A stretch of DNA of 63,966 bases. Source: a virus. Within the stretch, counting starts at the first letter, position 1. The number at the start of each line of letters is the position of its first letter. Below are positions 22,567-30,890 of this stretch, piece after piece. Position numbers and translations under genes: made by a program. The notes under the pieces are model-generated. The model saw nothing but the letters and a program-made list of their open reading frames with translations, was not told the origin of the DNA and did no database searches. Location of the stretch: positions 1 through 63,966 of the IMG/VR virus record IMGVR_UViG_3300046457_000167, one strand, 5' to 3'.

Positions 22567-23853
22567 ATGATTGAGCCAAGAGCATTCTTGGACGGAAAGG
22601 TCACCTTATATGGTGGTGACAACCGCGATGTTCTCAAGCAGCTAGCCGACAACAGTGTAGATTCCATCGTCACCGACCCGCCGTACGCCCTTGTCTCCAT
22701 AGTCAAGCGCTTCGGCGGCGCCAATGCTGCGCCAGCTTCGGGCAACGATGCTTATCAGCGCGCTTCGGCCGGCTTCATGGGCAAGCAATGGGATACAGGC
22801 GAGGTCGCGTTCAGCGAGGTGTTCTGGGCCGAGTGCCTTCGCGTCCTAAAGCCTGGCGGCCATGTCGTCGCGTTCTCCGGCACGCGAACATATCATCGCA
22901 TGACGGTTGCCATCGAAGATGCTGGCTTTGAAATCCGCGACCAACTGGCGTGGGTCTATGGGTCTGGCTTTCCGAAGAGCCATGACGTGTCGAAGGCAAT
23001 GGATAAGGCTGCTGGCAAAAAGGGCGTCGACCACTATACCGGCGCCAACAATCTTAACGAAGTCTATGGCGAGGGGATGGGCGGCGGACAGACTACAGCG
23101 GCATACGAGCCAGCCACCGACGACGCTCGCGAATGGCAAGGATGGGGCACCGCTCTAAAACCAGCATGGGAGCCGATCGCTCTAGGTCGCAAGCCACTTA
23201 TTGGCACGGTCGTCGACAACGTGCTGACCCACGGAACAGGCGCGATCAACGTGGATGGGTGTCGGGTGGAAGGAGAGGACGCGCAGGCTGGCCGCACTAG
23301 GCATGGCGGCGGTGTGGCGGGCGAGGGCACTAGTTATGAGTTGCCTGACAGCGTTTCATCCATGCCCGCCGGCCGCTGGCCCGCCAATATCATCCACGAC
23401 GACTCGCCTGAAGGCACCGGAGCCTTCCCCGATGGGTCGGCCCGCTTCTTCTATTCCGCCAAAGCAGACAAGCAGGACCGCATCGGTAGCAAGCACCCGA
23501 CCGTAAAGCCCGTCGACCTGATGCAATGGCTGGTTCGGCTCATCACGCCGAAGGGCGGCGTTGTGCTGGATCCGTTCGCCGGCAGCGGTAGCACTGGCGA
23601 GGCGGCGTGGCGCGAGGGCATGCAGTGCATCCTTGTCGAGCGTGAGGATGAATATCAGGCCGACATTGCCGAACGGCTACGTCTTGCCGACGCTGGCCCC
23701 GTCGCCCGCAGAGCGCGCGCAATCAAACAGGTGGCCACGCTCGGCCCGCTGTTCGGCGATAACGACAATGAAGCCAGCGGGGGGGCAGGCAGATCTACGG
23801 AAAGTTCGCGGATCAACAACCGGACTATCGGGCCAATCGGTCTCAGGAAGTGA
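22567..23853 (+). CDS. DNA (N4/N6-amino) methyltransferase
   Basis: The protein has 428 aa. Motif IV TDPPY lies at residues 36-40 and the AdoMet motif DPFAGSGST near 335-343, the order of beta-class amino-methyltransferases. ATG 22567 is used because ATG 22561 touches the ribosome site. A long central target-recognition region separates the motifs. It may protect phage DNA from host restriction or mark it; the target sequence cannot be read from the gene. GDNDNEASG is near the end. Confidence 0.9.
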   Translation: MIEPRAFLDGKVTLYGGDNRDVLKQLADNSVDSIVTDPPYALVSIVKRFGGANAAPASGNDAYQRASAGFMGKQWDTGEVAFSEVFWAECLRVLKPGGHVVAFSGTRTYHRMTVAIEDAGFEIRDQLAWVYGSGFPKSHDVSKAMDKAAGKKGVDHYTGANNLNEVYGEGMGGGQTTAAYEPATDDAREWQGWGTALKPAWEPIALGRKPLIGTVVDNVLTHGTGAINVDGCRVEGEDAQAGRTRHGGGVAGEGTSYELPDSVSSMPAGRWPANIIHDDSPEGTGAFPDGSARFFYSAKADKQDRIGSKHPTVKPVDLMQWLVRLITPKGGVVLDPFAGSGSTGEAAWREGMQCILVEREDEYQADIAERLRLADAGPVARRARAIKQVATLGPLFGDNDNEASGGAGRSTESSRINNRTIGPIGLRK

Positions 23854-23862
23854 GGTAGCGGC

Positions 23863-24246
23863 ATGACAAAGCTCCCAAACCTAAACAAACCCCTGCTACC
23901 CATAACCCCAACCCAAGACGCCACCGGCCAGCCGACCGTATGCCACTGCTGCGGTCGGCGTGCATGGGGCATCGGAATGAACAAGGCCAAGGGCGACCCG
24001 CAGTACCTCTGCGGCGAGTGTGTCCTGCTTATCGAAGACCTGCGGAAAGTGCGGAGGTGGGACGTCTACGAACTCCAGGCGCTGGACGGAGCCGTGGAAG
24101 AGATGGGCAACTTCATCGGCGAGAAGGGGCTGACCGATTTGGCGTTTTACGATGAGCTAGACCAACGGTTGCTCGCGAAGTCCGCGGTGGTTGGGTTTGT
24201 GGACCGACTGCGACAGTTGGTTCGGGATGGGGCGGCACCGTTTTGA
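23863..24246 (+). CDS. DUF6511-like protein
   Basis: The protein has 127 aa. CHCCGRRAWGIG and YLCGECVLLIEDL supply four cysteines for zinc; the end (KGLTDLAFYDELDQ, GAAPF) fits the DUF6511 pattern common in alphaproteobacterial phages. Unknown role. Confidence 0.7.
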   Translation: MTKLPNLNKPLLPITPTQDATGQPTVCHCCGRRAWGIGMNKAKGDPQYLCGECVLLIEDLRKVRRWDVYELQALDGAVEEMGNFIGEKGLTDLAFYDELDQRLLAKSAVVGFVDRLRQLVRDGAAPF

Positions 24247-24261
24247 CGTCGGTTGTCCATC

Positions 24262-24290
24262 TTGACAAATTTGTCAAGTTAGTGCATAGT
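24262..24290 (+). promoter_or_regulatory. Operator-promoter for the cytosine methyltransferase
   Basis: TTGACAAATTTGTCAA at 24262-24277 provides the -35; CATAGT follows at 24285-24290 after 17 bp. The upstream context TTGTCCATC is also shared with the site at 9968. Confidence 0.8.
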
Positions 24291-24325
24291 GATCGACCAC
24301 CACCACCACATTAGAGGAGATGCTT

Positions 24326-24358
24326 ATGAGGGTCACGACGATGTTGGTTGCCGAATAG
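24326..24358 (+). CDS. Leader peptide of 10 aa coupled to the methyltransferase
   Basis: GAGGAGATGCTT precedes ATG 24326, which opens a 10-codon frame (MRVTTMLVAE) ending in TAG at 24356-24358. The TAG shares its G with a GTG that starts the methyltransferase frame (TAGTG). No other ribosome site serves that GTG, so translation of the enzyme probably depends on reinitiation after this peptide. Confidence 0.5.
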   Translation: MRVTTMLVAE

Positions 24359-25362
24359 TGCGCGTCCTTGACCTGTTCAGCGCGGCGGCCGGCGGGTGGT
24401 CCCTTGGGATGCACCGCGCCGGATACCGCACGATAGCCGCCTGCGAAGTCATTGATTGGCGCCGCACCCTTTATTCAGAGAACAACCCGGGAGTGCCCGT
24501 TTATGACGACGTCACAACTCTTACCGCAGACCGACTTATTCGGGACGGTATTGGACTTCCCGATATCGTCGTCGGCAGCCCGCCGTGTCAGGATATCAGT
24601 AGCGCCAACACCAAAGGCAAAGGCGTCGACGGAGAGCGAAGCGGTCTCTACTTCGAGGCCATCCGACTTATCGACGAATGCCGCCCTCGTTGGTTCGCTC
24701 TTGAGAATAGCGCTAATCTCAGAACTAGAGGCGCAGACAGGGTCATCGATGCGCTGGAGGCCATCGGCTACACCTGCTGGCCGTTTGTGGTCAGTGCTGG
24801 AGATATCGGCGCGAACCACGAGCGAAAGCGAAGCTGGCTTATCGGGTTTGATGGGAACGCCGACTGCAAATCCGGCTCCGCGTGGCTCGGTGCTGCGGCG
24901 GATGAAGGGGCGCATGACGAGTGCGGAAGACGACTTCGCGGAAATGCTCGGCACTCCGACCAAGACATCGAAGCGCCGGTCGGAGGAGTTCATGGATGGT
25001 CGGTCGCCAACAATGGTGGAGGCGCTGCAGGGCCTGGCGTCGGAGAAATGGGCGGGAGCGCGAGCGCTAGCAGCCATATTGCAGAGCCATGGGCTGACTG
25101 GAACGGCGGCCTTGCCGGTCACCTACGGGTGGATGATGGGATATCCGGATGGGTGGCTGGCACGCGCATTGCGGTCGGCGGTCCAAAAGGGACATCTGCA
25201 GCTTCCCTCATCGTCGAAGCGTTCGGCGACGCCGTCTGCCCGCAAATCCCGGAAGCCATTGGTCGAGCCATCTTGAGGGTGGAGCGCGCCTTGGCTGCTA
25301 TCCATGGCGACAACGACAACTACCAGCTAGCATCCAGCGCCCGCAGCGTCTCCCATGCGTGA
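24358..25362 (+). CDS. DNA (cytosine-5) methyltransferase with an apparent frameshift
   Basis: From GTG 24358, motif I VLDLFSAAAGGWSLG, motif IV GSPPCQDIS (near residue 75) and the ENS motif (near 114) are clear. After about 24850 this frame becomes Gly/Ala-rich, while the +1 frame gives LMGTPTANPAPRGS, MLGTPTKTSKRRSEEF and YGWMMGYPDGW, typical of the target-recognition part of phage cytosine methyltransferases, ending at 25276. The original frame still reads FGDAVCPQIPEAIGRAI (motif X-like) near its end. A shift at GGGTTT (24844-24849) would join the parts. Activity of the uninterrupted frame is uncertain. Confidence 0.7.
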   Translation: MRVLDLFSAAAGGWSLGMHRAGYRTIAACEVIDWRRTLYSENNPGVPVYDDVTTLTADRLIRDGIGLPDIVVGSPPCQDISSANTKGKGVDGERSGLYFEAIRLIDECRPRWFALENSANLRTRGADRVIDALEAIGYTCWPFVVSAGDIGANHERKRSWLIGFDGNADCKSGSAWLGAAADEGAHDECGRRLRGNARHSDQDIEAPVGGVHGWSVANNGGGAAGPGVGEMGGSASASSHIAEPWADWNGGLAGHLRVDDGISGWVAGTRIAVGGPKGTSAASLIVEAFGDAVCPQIPEAIGRAILRVERALAAIHGDNDNYQLASSARSVSHA

Positions 25363-25514
25363 AGCAGCGCGTTCACCCATGCTGGTATCTCACGGTCTCC
25401 AGCCTTCCACCGACGAACGGTTCGCGCGTCAACGCCAGAGTGGCGCGCGAGTGCCGTCTGCCATTTCGGGCCAAATAGGGCAAGCGCACGCTTCTCAAGT
25501 TCGGTGGGTGTCAC
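25320..25514 (-). CDS. Small HTH protein, leftward
   Basis: The protein has 64 aa. WQTALARHSGVDARTVRRWK is a helix-turn-helix pattern typical of small phage DNA-binding proteins. The start overlaps the stop of 25511-25738. It may regulate its own promoter at 25772-25800. Confidence 0.65.
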   Translation of the reverse strand: MTPTELEKRALALFGPKWQTALARHSGVDARTVRRWKAGDREIPAWVNALLHAWETLRALDASW

Positions 25515-25738
25515 AGCGCAGCAACGTAGACATCGACAACGCGAACAGTAGCATTGGTCTCGCGGTTGATCAGGTCACGACCAACCTTCCGGCGTTCGCC
25601 GGTCGCGTAGTTCTCTGCCTGACCGCGCGTCTCAGTCTGGTAGCTGCGCGACGTGCCGTCTGCGAAGAGCGTCACGACTTCGAACTGCTTCGGAGCGGCA
25701 AGGCGGCGGGCGATAAGAGCGGCGATTTCGGGGTTCAT
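25511..25738 (-). CDS. Small phage protein, 75 aa, leftward
   Basis: ATG 25738 follows AGGAGACATTGAT. MNPEIAALIARRLAAPKQFE then a beta-rich half (RSYQTETRGQAENYA, VRVVDVYVA). Similar short proteins are found in Rhizobiales phages; function unknown. It leads a two-gene operon against the main transcription direction. Confidence 0.65.
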   Translation of the reverse strand: MNPEIAALIARRLAAPKQFEVVTLFADGTSRSYQTETRGQAENYATGERRKVGRDLINRETNATVRVVDVYVAAL

Positions 25739-25771
25739 ATCAATGTCTCCTCATGTGGTGTTGGTAAATAC

Positions 25772-25800
25772 AAACTAGGGCCATTGGTCCGTAATGTCAA
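25772..25800 (-). promoter_or_regulatory. Leftward promoter of the two-gene HTH operon
   Basis: On the minus strand TTGACA (25800-25795) and TAGTTT (25777-25772) are 17 bp apart. It lacks the palindrome found at the other TTGACA promoters, so it should be free of the second repressor and may act in the prophage state. Confidence 0.65.
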
Positions 25801-25821
25801 CAGCTATTTTCACCGCACATT

Positions 25822-25851
25822 ATGCGGAGAATACAGCGCTAATCTCCGCAT
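25822..25851. promoter_or_regulatory. Inverted repeat upstream of the HTH operon
   Basis: ATGCGGAGA (25822-25830) and TCTCCGCAT (25843-25851) form a 9-bp perfect inverted repeat with 12-bp centre, between the leftward promoter and the start of the rightward HNH gene. It could be an operator of the small HTH protein or a structured RNA element. Confidence 0.45.
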
Positions 25852-25874
25852 CGATCGGGAGGGATGAAAACTAG

Positions 25875-26456
25875 ATGGCTACACCAAAGCGAAAGCCAAT
25901 TCCGCAGGGGATTAGGTTTGATGTCTTCCGACGGGACGAATTCACGTGTCGCTACTGCGGCGGGCGGTCTCCGGAGGTTGTGCTTGAATGCGACCACGTC
26001 ACAGCCGTCGCCAATGGTGGGGGCGATGATATGGGCAATCTTGTCACGTCGTGTTGGGATTGCAATCGAGGCAAGGGGACAAAAACAGTGCGCAAGATGA
26101 GGGCAAATTCACGTATGTCACCAGTAAATGACAATGGGCTTATCGGTCTGTACGGTCACCGGTTGGACGAGGAAGGCGATATCCACAATCAGTTTCAGAT
26201 TACAGGAATGGTCGGCGAATCCTCCTGCGTTATTCAGCTTTTCTCATTCTTGGATGGATGCGCGACAAAGGTGGAAATCGTCGCCGCGAACGACCTGACA
26301 ACGTCATCCTATGTTCTCTACCCGTCGCAGTCGGCGTTCAAGATGGCCTACTGGAAAGACAAAGAGAGGCGTGGTGACCTTAGAGGGAAAACGGCGGAAG
26401 AGGCGTACGCGCAAGACCAATGGTTTGCTCGCGTGATGAACGGAGAAGCAGCATGA
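25875..26456 (+). CDS. HNH endonuclease
   Basis: The protein has 193 aa. IRFDVFRRDEFTCRYCGG, LECDHVTAVANGG and NLVTSCWDCNRGKG form a complete HNH domain with two CxxC pairs in the first 75 residues. The remainder is an unidentified domain that includes VNDNG. It is coupled to the primase gene downstream by a 4-bp overlap. Confidence 0.8.
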   Translation: MATPKRKPIPQGIRFDVFRRDEFTCRYCGGRSPEVVLECDHVTAVANGGGDDMGNLVTSCWDCNRGKGTKTVRKMRANSRMSPVNDNGLIGLYGHRLDEEGDIHNQFQITGMVGESSCVIQLFSFLDGCATKVEIVAANDLTTSSYVLYPSQSAFKMAYWKDKERRGDLRGKTAEEAYAQDQWFARVMNGEAA

Positions 26457-28849
26457 CCAATCAGACGACCACCCCGCGCCAATCGCCCCGCGATCTGGCG
26501 CTTTCATACGTAGCGGCCAACGTCCCAGTATTCCCCTGCAGAGCGGCAGACCAGCCTACCGACACCTATGACGAAGACGGCGTCGAGATCGTCTTTAAGG
26601 CAAAGACACCACTTATTTCTTCGGGATTTAAAGGAGCATCCAAGAATGTTCGCAATACCGGAATCCTATGGGATCGCAACCCGACCGCGATGGTGGGGAT
26701 TCCGACGGGCGAACAAATTGGTGCCTGGGTATTGGACGTCGATGTGCACAAGGACGATGACGGGAATGTCATCAACGGTTTTGAAACGCTTGCCGGTCTA
26801 GAGGCGAAGTACGGCGCGCTGCCTGAGACCGCAACGGCCAGAACCGCAGGTGGTGGCGAACACAGGTACTTCGCCCACGTGTCTGGCGTCAGAAACCGCG
26901 GCAAGCTAGGCGCGGGACTCGACGTCCGCGGGAGCGGTGGATACGTCATCGCCCCTGGAAGCGTCACGGCAGAGGGCAATGAGTACGTCTGGATTGACTA
27001 TGACGGGGAGGGACTGCCGCCACTTGCCGACGCGCCACAATGGCTACTTGATTTCGTGTTGCCGCCACCAGTCGTTGCCACCACGGCGTCGGCATACTCC
27101 TATCCGTCCGGCGAAAATGAGTTGTACGTCGAGCGCGCAGTCGAAAAGGAGCTCGACTTGCTGGCGTCGGCTATGCAGGGCGAGCGGGGCAAGCAGGTCA
27201 ACACTTCGGCTTTCTCATTGGGCACGTTGGTCGGCGCGGGCGCGCTATCTCGGTCGGAGGCCGAAGCTGGGTTGTTCGATGCAGCATACGCAAACGGCGT
27301 CGTTGCAAAAGACGGAGAGAAGGAAATCCGCGCCAAGATAAAGCGTGGCCTTGATGCCGGCATAAAGCAGCCGCGCGCCATTCCCGAACGTGAGTATCAG
27401 CAAGACAACACGCGGCCGGTGGACGTCCAGCCGTTGGTCGGCGGCGCGAAGCGAAAGGCTGACAAGGCGGCCAAGGAAGCCGCGGCGCTCACCCCCGAAG
27501 CCACCCCGACACCGGCACCCACACCAGAACCCACCCCAGAGCACGACGAGGACACGCCCGAATATAAGCTCGAGGCCGTGGCCGATCTGGAAAGCCTGAC
27601 ATATCCTGGCGGGCTAGTCGAAGACCTCATCGACTGGATTGTGTCGTCAGCCGAACAGCCGTCGCGTGCGCTTGCGCTGGCCGCGGTGCTGCCGTTGGTG
27701 TCCGCTCTATGCGGTGCGCGGTACTCGACGACCAAGCGTGACACCCGCCCAAACATCTACACGGTAGCGCTCGCCGACTCAGGCTTTGGCAAGGAGCACG
27801 CCCGCAGCCAGATCAAGCGGCTTTTCATGTCTGACCAAGGCATGTTCGAGAAATACAGCGGCCCGGCGCGTATCATGTCGGCGTCGGCGTTGCGTGAAGT
27901 CTTGGAAAACCACCAGTCTGTACTGTGCCAGATCGACGAGTTCGGTGGCTTCGTTCGTGAGATCACCGACCGAAAGGCAGGCTCACACCAGCGCGCCATC
28001 TCCACAGACCTGCGCGATTACTACTCGGCGTCGACAACATTCTTCGAAGGCGCGGCTTACCGCGGCACGCCACCCAAGCGCATATACAACCCTAATCTCT
28101 GTGTGCACGGCACGTCTACACCAGAGCAATTCTGGTCGGCTCTATCGTCTAGCAGCGCCGAGGACGGGCTACTGCCGCGATTGATACTGTTCCACATCAC
28201 AGGCAAGAAGCCGCCAACGGTGTCACCGGAGCGGGATGTGCGCTGGCTTCCTTTGAAGTTGCTGGAAAGGATGTCAGACGTCGCGGGAATCGACGTGGTG
28301 GCTAAGCGTACAGCGACAATACCGAAAGTCGAAGTGAAGATGCCATCTCGAGAGATCAAGCCGCACATAGTGCCGTGGACGGCTGATGCAGAAGGCATAC
28401 TGCGGTCGGTAAAAGAGACGATCGAAGCCAAGGAGGCGCTGGTGGCTGCGGAATCGCAACCGTTCGTCAGGCGTATCATTGAGAACTCCATCAAGCTGGC
28501 AATCATCGCGGCCGTCGGCATCGACCCGAAAGAACCTATTATAACGGAGGCCGTATTCGAATGGGCGGTCTGTGTTGCGTGGACGTGCGCTGCCGCCATG
28601 CTTGCCGAAGTAGGCGAGCGCCTTGCCGACAACCAGCGTGAGGCGAACTACAAGAAGATATCCGCAATGATCAAGAAGGCGGGCGTCAAGGGCATGACGG
28701 AGGGAAAGATTGCAGACCGATGCAAGGCGATCGATGGGTGGCAGCGTGACGAGATTCTGAAAGATCTGCAGAAGACTGGTCAGGTAGAATATGCGGCAAA
28801 TGACAGCAAGCCTGGGCGGCCGGTTCGGCGCCTGATGTGGGTTGGTTGA
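26453..28849 (+). CDS. PrimPol-DUF3987 primase/helicase
   Basis: The protein has 798 aa. The N-terminal bifunctional primase/polymerase domain has the DVD pair (residues 95-97), GGGEHRYF (133-140) and SGGYVIAPGS (161-170). A Pro/Glu-rich linker (about 340-370) leads to a DUF3987 ATPase-like domain; its P-loop reads DSGFGKEHA (442-450), lacking the usual Ser/Thr after GK, with QIDEFGGF as a Walker B-like strand. It should prime and help unwind phage DNA. A repeat-rich origin candidate follows immediately. Confidence 0.85.
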   Translation: MTNQTTTPRQSPRDLALSYVAANVPVFPCRAADQPTDTYDEDGVEIVFKAKTPLISSGFKGASKNVRNTGILWDRNPTAMVGIPTGEQIGAWVLDVDVHKDDDGNVINGFETLAGLEAKYGALPETATARTAGGGEHRYFAHVSGVRNRGKLGAGLDVRGSGGYVIAPGSVTAEGNEYVWIDYDGEGLPPLADAPQWLLDFVLPPPVVATTASAYSYPSGENELYVERAVEKELDLLASAMQGERGKQVNTSAFSLGTLVGAGALSRSEAEAGLFDAAYANGVVAKDGEKEIRAKIKRGLDAGIKQPRAIPEREYQQDNTRPVDVQPLVGGAKRKADKAAKEAAALTPEATPTPAPTPEPTPEHDEDTPEYKLEAVADLESLTYPGGLVEDLIDWIVSSAEQPSRALALAAVLPLVSALCGARYSTTKRDTRPNIYTVALADSGFGKEHARSQIKRLFMSDQGMFEKYSGPARIMSASALREVLENHQSVLCQIDEFGGFVREITDRKAGSHQRAISTDLRDYYSASTTFFEGAAYRGTPPKRIYNPNLCVHGTSTPEQFWSALSSSSAEDGLLPRLILFHITGKKPPTVSPERDVRWLPLKLLERMSDVAGIDVVAKRTATIPKVEVKMPSREIKPHIVPWTADAEGILRSVKETIEAKEALVAAESQPFVRRIIENSIKLAIIAAVGIDPKEPIITEAVFEWAVCVAWTCAAAMLAEVGERLADNQREANYKKISAMIKKAGVKGMTEGKIADRCKAIDGWQRDEILKDLQKTGQVEYAANDSKPGRPVRRLMWVG

Positions 28850-28867
28850 CGACCTGATACCAGCGCG

Positions 28868-29114
28868 GAGTTTCGTCCATAAATGCCAAAAGACGAAATA
28901 GTTTCGTCCATGGACGAAACTTAGTTTCATCCTTTTCGTCCGAGTTTCGTCCATGGGTAAAAAAGACGAAACTCGGACGAAAAAAGTCAATGAAATCAAT
29001 GGTATAATATACCTATATATAGTTTCATCATTAAATCCTTAACGTTATAAGAAGTACCTATTTTCTTATGTTTCTGTCTTCTGTGTAGAATATAGAGCCG
29101 AAACGGACGAAACC
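28868..29114. other. Candidate replication origin: TTTCGTCC repeats plus AT-rich stretch
   Basis: The motif TTTCGTCC or its inverse occurs at least seven times. One pair forms the perfect 20-bp palindrome GTTTCGTCCATGGACGAAAC (28901-28920). Another forms a 19-bp stem (28933-28951 with 28965-28983) around a 13-nt loop. A very AT-rich stretch (about 28982-29095) follows, then a last GGACGAAAC near 29104-29112. Iterated sites beside an AT-rich element directly after the primase-helicase gene is a classical origin layout. Confidence 0.6.
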
Positions 29115-29155
29115 CCAAATTGCCCTCACCAGGCACCCACCACAAGGAGACCACC

Positions 29156-29683
29156 ATGGCCCGCACCCCAACTAAGCAACCCGGCAAGACCACCACCCAG
29201 ACGACCCGCCTGAACGGAGCCAAAGTTCGGCTCGTTACGAGCGCAGCCGCAGACGGACGGACGGTAGTCACCATCAAGCCTGCACCGATCGACGAGTGGG
29301 AATTGCAAGCTGAAGCCGTCCGTCAGTTGCGCACGCTTCCTGGCTATGCGGATAGCGTCGACAAGCTGGCGCCGAACGGCTTCACCATCGCGGGCGACAT
29401 GAACGGGGACTATCGTAGCAAGCGCGCGGCGATGAAAGCCAAGGCAACCGGCATTGCCGCTGGGGATCCTGATTTGCGCGTCTACGCGGCAAGCGGCAGG
29501 TTGCTGCTCATCGAGTACAAGGGCGAGGAAGGTGTGCTTACGGCCAGCCAGAAGATACGGCACCCCCTGTTGCGTGCTCTTGGCTACACGGTGCTGGTCA
29601 TCAAGGCGAAGACGAGGGAGGAATGCGCTGCGGCTAGCGTCGATGCGGTGAACGGATGGCTGGCCCTAGCAGAAGCCGCTTAG
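29156..29683 (+). CDS. VRR-NUC domain nuclease
   Basis: The protein has 175 aa; ATG 29156 follows AAGGAGACCACC. After a basic N-terminus, EWELQAEAVRQL, AAGDPDLRVYAASGRLLLIE and YKGEEGVLTASQKI give the E ... PD ... E-x-K residues of VRR-NUC (PD-(D/E)XK superfamily). Such phage proteins cut branched or flap DNA and often lie in replication modules. Confidence 0.82.
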   Translation: MARTPTKQPGKTTTQTTRLNGAKVRLVTSAAADGRTVVTIKPAPIDEWELQAEAVRQLRTLPGYADSVDKLAPNGFTIAGDMNGDYRSKRAAMKAKATGIAAGDPDLRVYAASGRLLLIEYKGEEGVLTASQKIRHPLLRALGYTVLVIKAKTREECAAASVDAVNGWLALAEAA

Positions 29684-29700
29684 TGCCGACGGTTTCCACC

Positions 29701-29729
29701 TTGACAAATTTGTCAAACTAGACTACATT
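29701..29729 (+). promoter_or_regulatory. Operator-promoter for the 29.8 kb operon
   Basis: TTGACAAATTTGTCAA at 29701-29716 supplies the -35 and TACATT at 29724-29729 the -10, spacer 17. TTTCCACC directly upstream is shared with the site at 20769. Confidence 0.82.
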
Positions 29730-29757
29730 GCGCGTATGCAAATCAGCGGGGGAATTT

Positions 29758-30855
29758 ATGAGCGAACTTATCAAGATTGCAGCGCGACTGGCTCGGCGTG
29801 AAGGCTTGCCAGATGGCACAGCATCCATCGTTTACGATTGGCTAGGCGCGGAAGCTGTCGCCCTTCGCAAAGTTCACACAGACCACATAGCCGCTCTCGA
29901 AGCCGTGAAGGCGACGGTGAAGCCATTGGAGTGGGAAGAACCGAGTGCGAGCACAAATCAGTGCTGGACAGCGAAAAGCCCGTTCGGAACCTATTCTGTC
30001 GTTAACGAGGATGGATGGTACGCCGCCAGAGAGCCGGAAGGCTTTTGGGAATGGAACGGCGATCGGATAATAGACACTCGGCACACAGCGTTTACCGCCT
30101 GCCAAGCAGACTACGAGCGGCGCATCCTTTCCACCATCGTTCCATCTCCCGCTCTCGAAGCCAATCCGATGTCGTTTACCAGCGACGATGATGCGACCGA
30201 GTTCCTGAAGCTCTACGGCCACGAGGAAACGCGCAACGGCGTTATCTCAGGCGACTGGCGGTCATTCGACGCGGATTGCCGAGCAGCGGTACAGTACCTC
30301 TGCGACGAGTGGGACTTTGTTTTCGAAGATGCCGCTCTCGAAGCCAATCAGCAAGACGTTGAGCAGAAACGGCGGGAAAGTGAAAACGAGGCTTTCCATG
30401 TGTGGTGGCAGGAGAGTGGCCACGCCGCTGACCCAGTTTTTACGCTGACAACGGAGAATTGCGCCCATGCCGCATGGCAGGCACGCGCCGCTCAAGAGGC
30501 TAATCAGAGCACGCCTGAAGTGCTGGCTGACCACGAGCGTGGGTGCCAAGGCCGCGAATACACATGCACCTGCGGTTACGACGAAGCCAATAAGCAGGTT
30601 ATCGAAACACTCAAAGCCGAACACCGCGCACAGATGGCCGACATGTCCGAGCGGTTCCGTGAAGTGAATGTCTCGGAAGCACTACGCCAGATGGGCAACG
30701 ACAAGCAGGTTATCGAAACACTGCGGGCGGCGCTGACGGCAATTGAGGATGCGATCCTTGCAAGCGAGGATGGGCATTTTGTGGGCGACGTCCTAGCCAA
30801 CTATCGAGCGGTCAGACGCGACATCCAGGATCGTCGCGCCGCTCTATCCATCTAA
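29758..30855 (+). CDS. Mosaic phage protein, 365 aa, unknown
   Basis: ATG 29758 follows GGGGGAATTT. The segment VKPLEWEEPSASTNQCWTAK with YERRILSTI is a small domain often found in phage proteins of unknown role. Later parts include HAAWQARAAQEAN and a duplicated NKQVIETLKAE / DKQVIETLRAA, giving a coiled-coil C-terminus. CQGREYTCTCGYD holds three cysteines. It looks assembled from several short modules. Confidence 0.6.
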   Translation: MSELIKIAARLARREGLPDGTASIVYDWLGAEAVALRKVHTDHIAALEAVKATVKPLEWEEPSASTNQCWTAKSPFGTYSVVNEDGWYAAREPEGFWEWNGDRIIDTRHTAFTACQADYERRILSTIVPSPALEANPMSFTSDDDATEFLKLYGHEETRNGVISGDWRSFDADCRAAVQYLCDEWDFVFEDAALEANQQDVEQKRRESENEAFHVWWQESGHAADPVFTLTTENCAHAAWQARAAQEANQSTPEVLADHERGCQGREYTCTCGYDEANKQVIETLKAEHRAQMADMSERFREVNVSEALRQMGNDKQVIETLRAALTAIEDAILASEDGHFVGDVLANYRAVRRDIQDRRAALSI

Positions 30856-30890
30856 CCCACCGCATGCACCACATACGAGGAGGCCGAATT

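Noticed and set aside
25363-25510. Rightward coding in the area of the leftward HTH operon (frame 25355-25867)
   Set aside because: Product looks like a shadow and the leftward genes have ribosome sites, coupling and a promoter.
28933-28983. Reading the 19-bp-arm hairpin as a simple terminator of the primase gene
   Set aside because: It ends in A-rich rather than T-rich sequence on the sense strand, and the same motif is repeated outside the hairpin, favouring a binding-site array.
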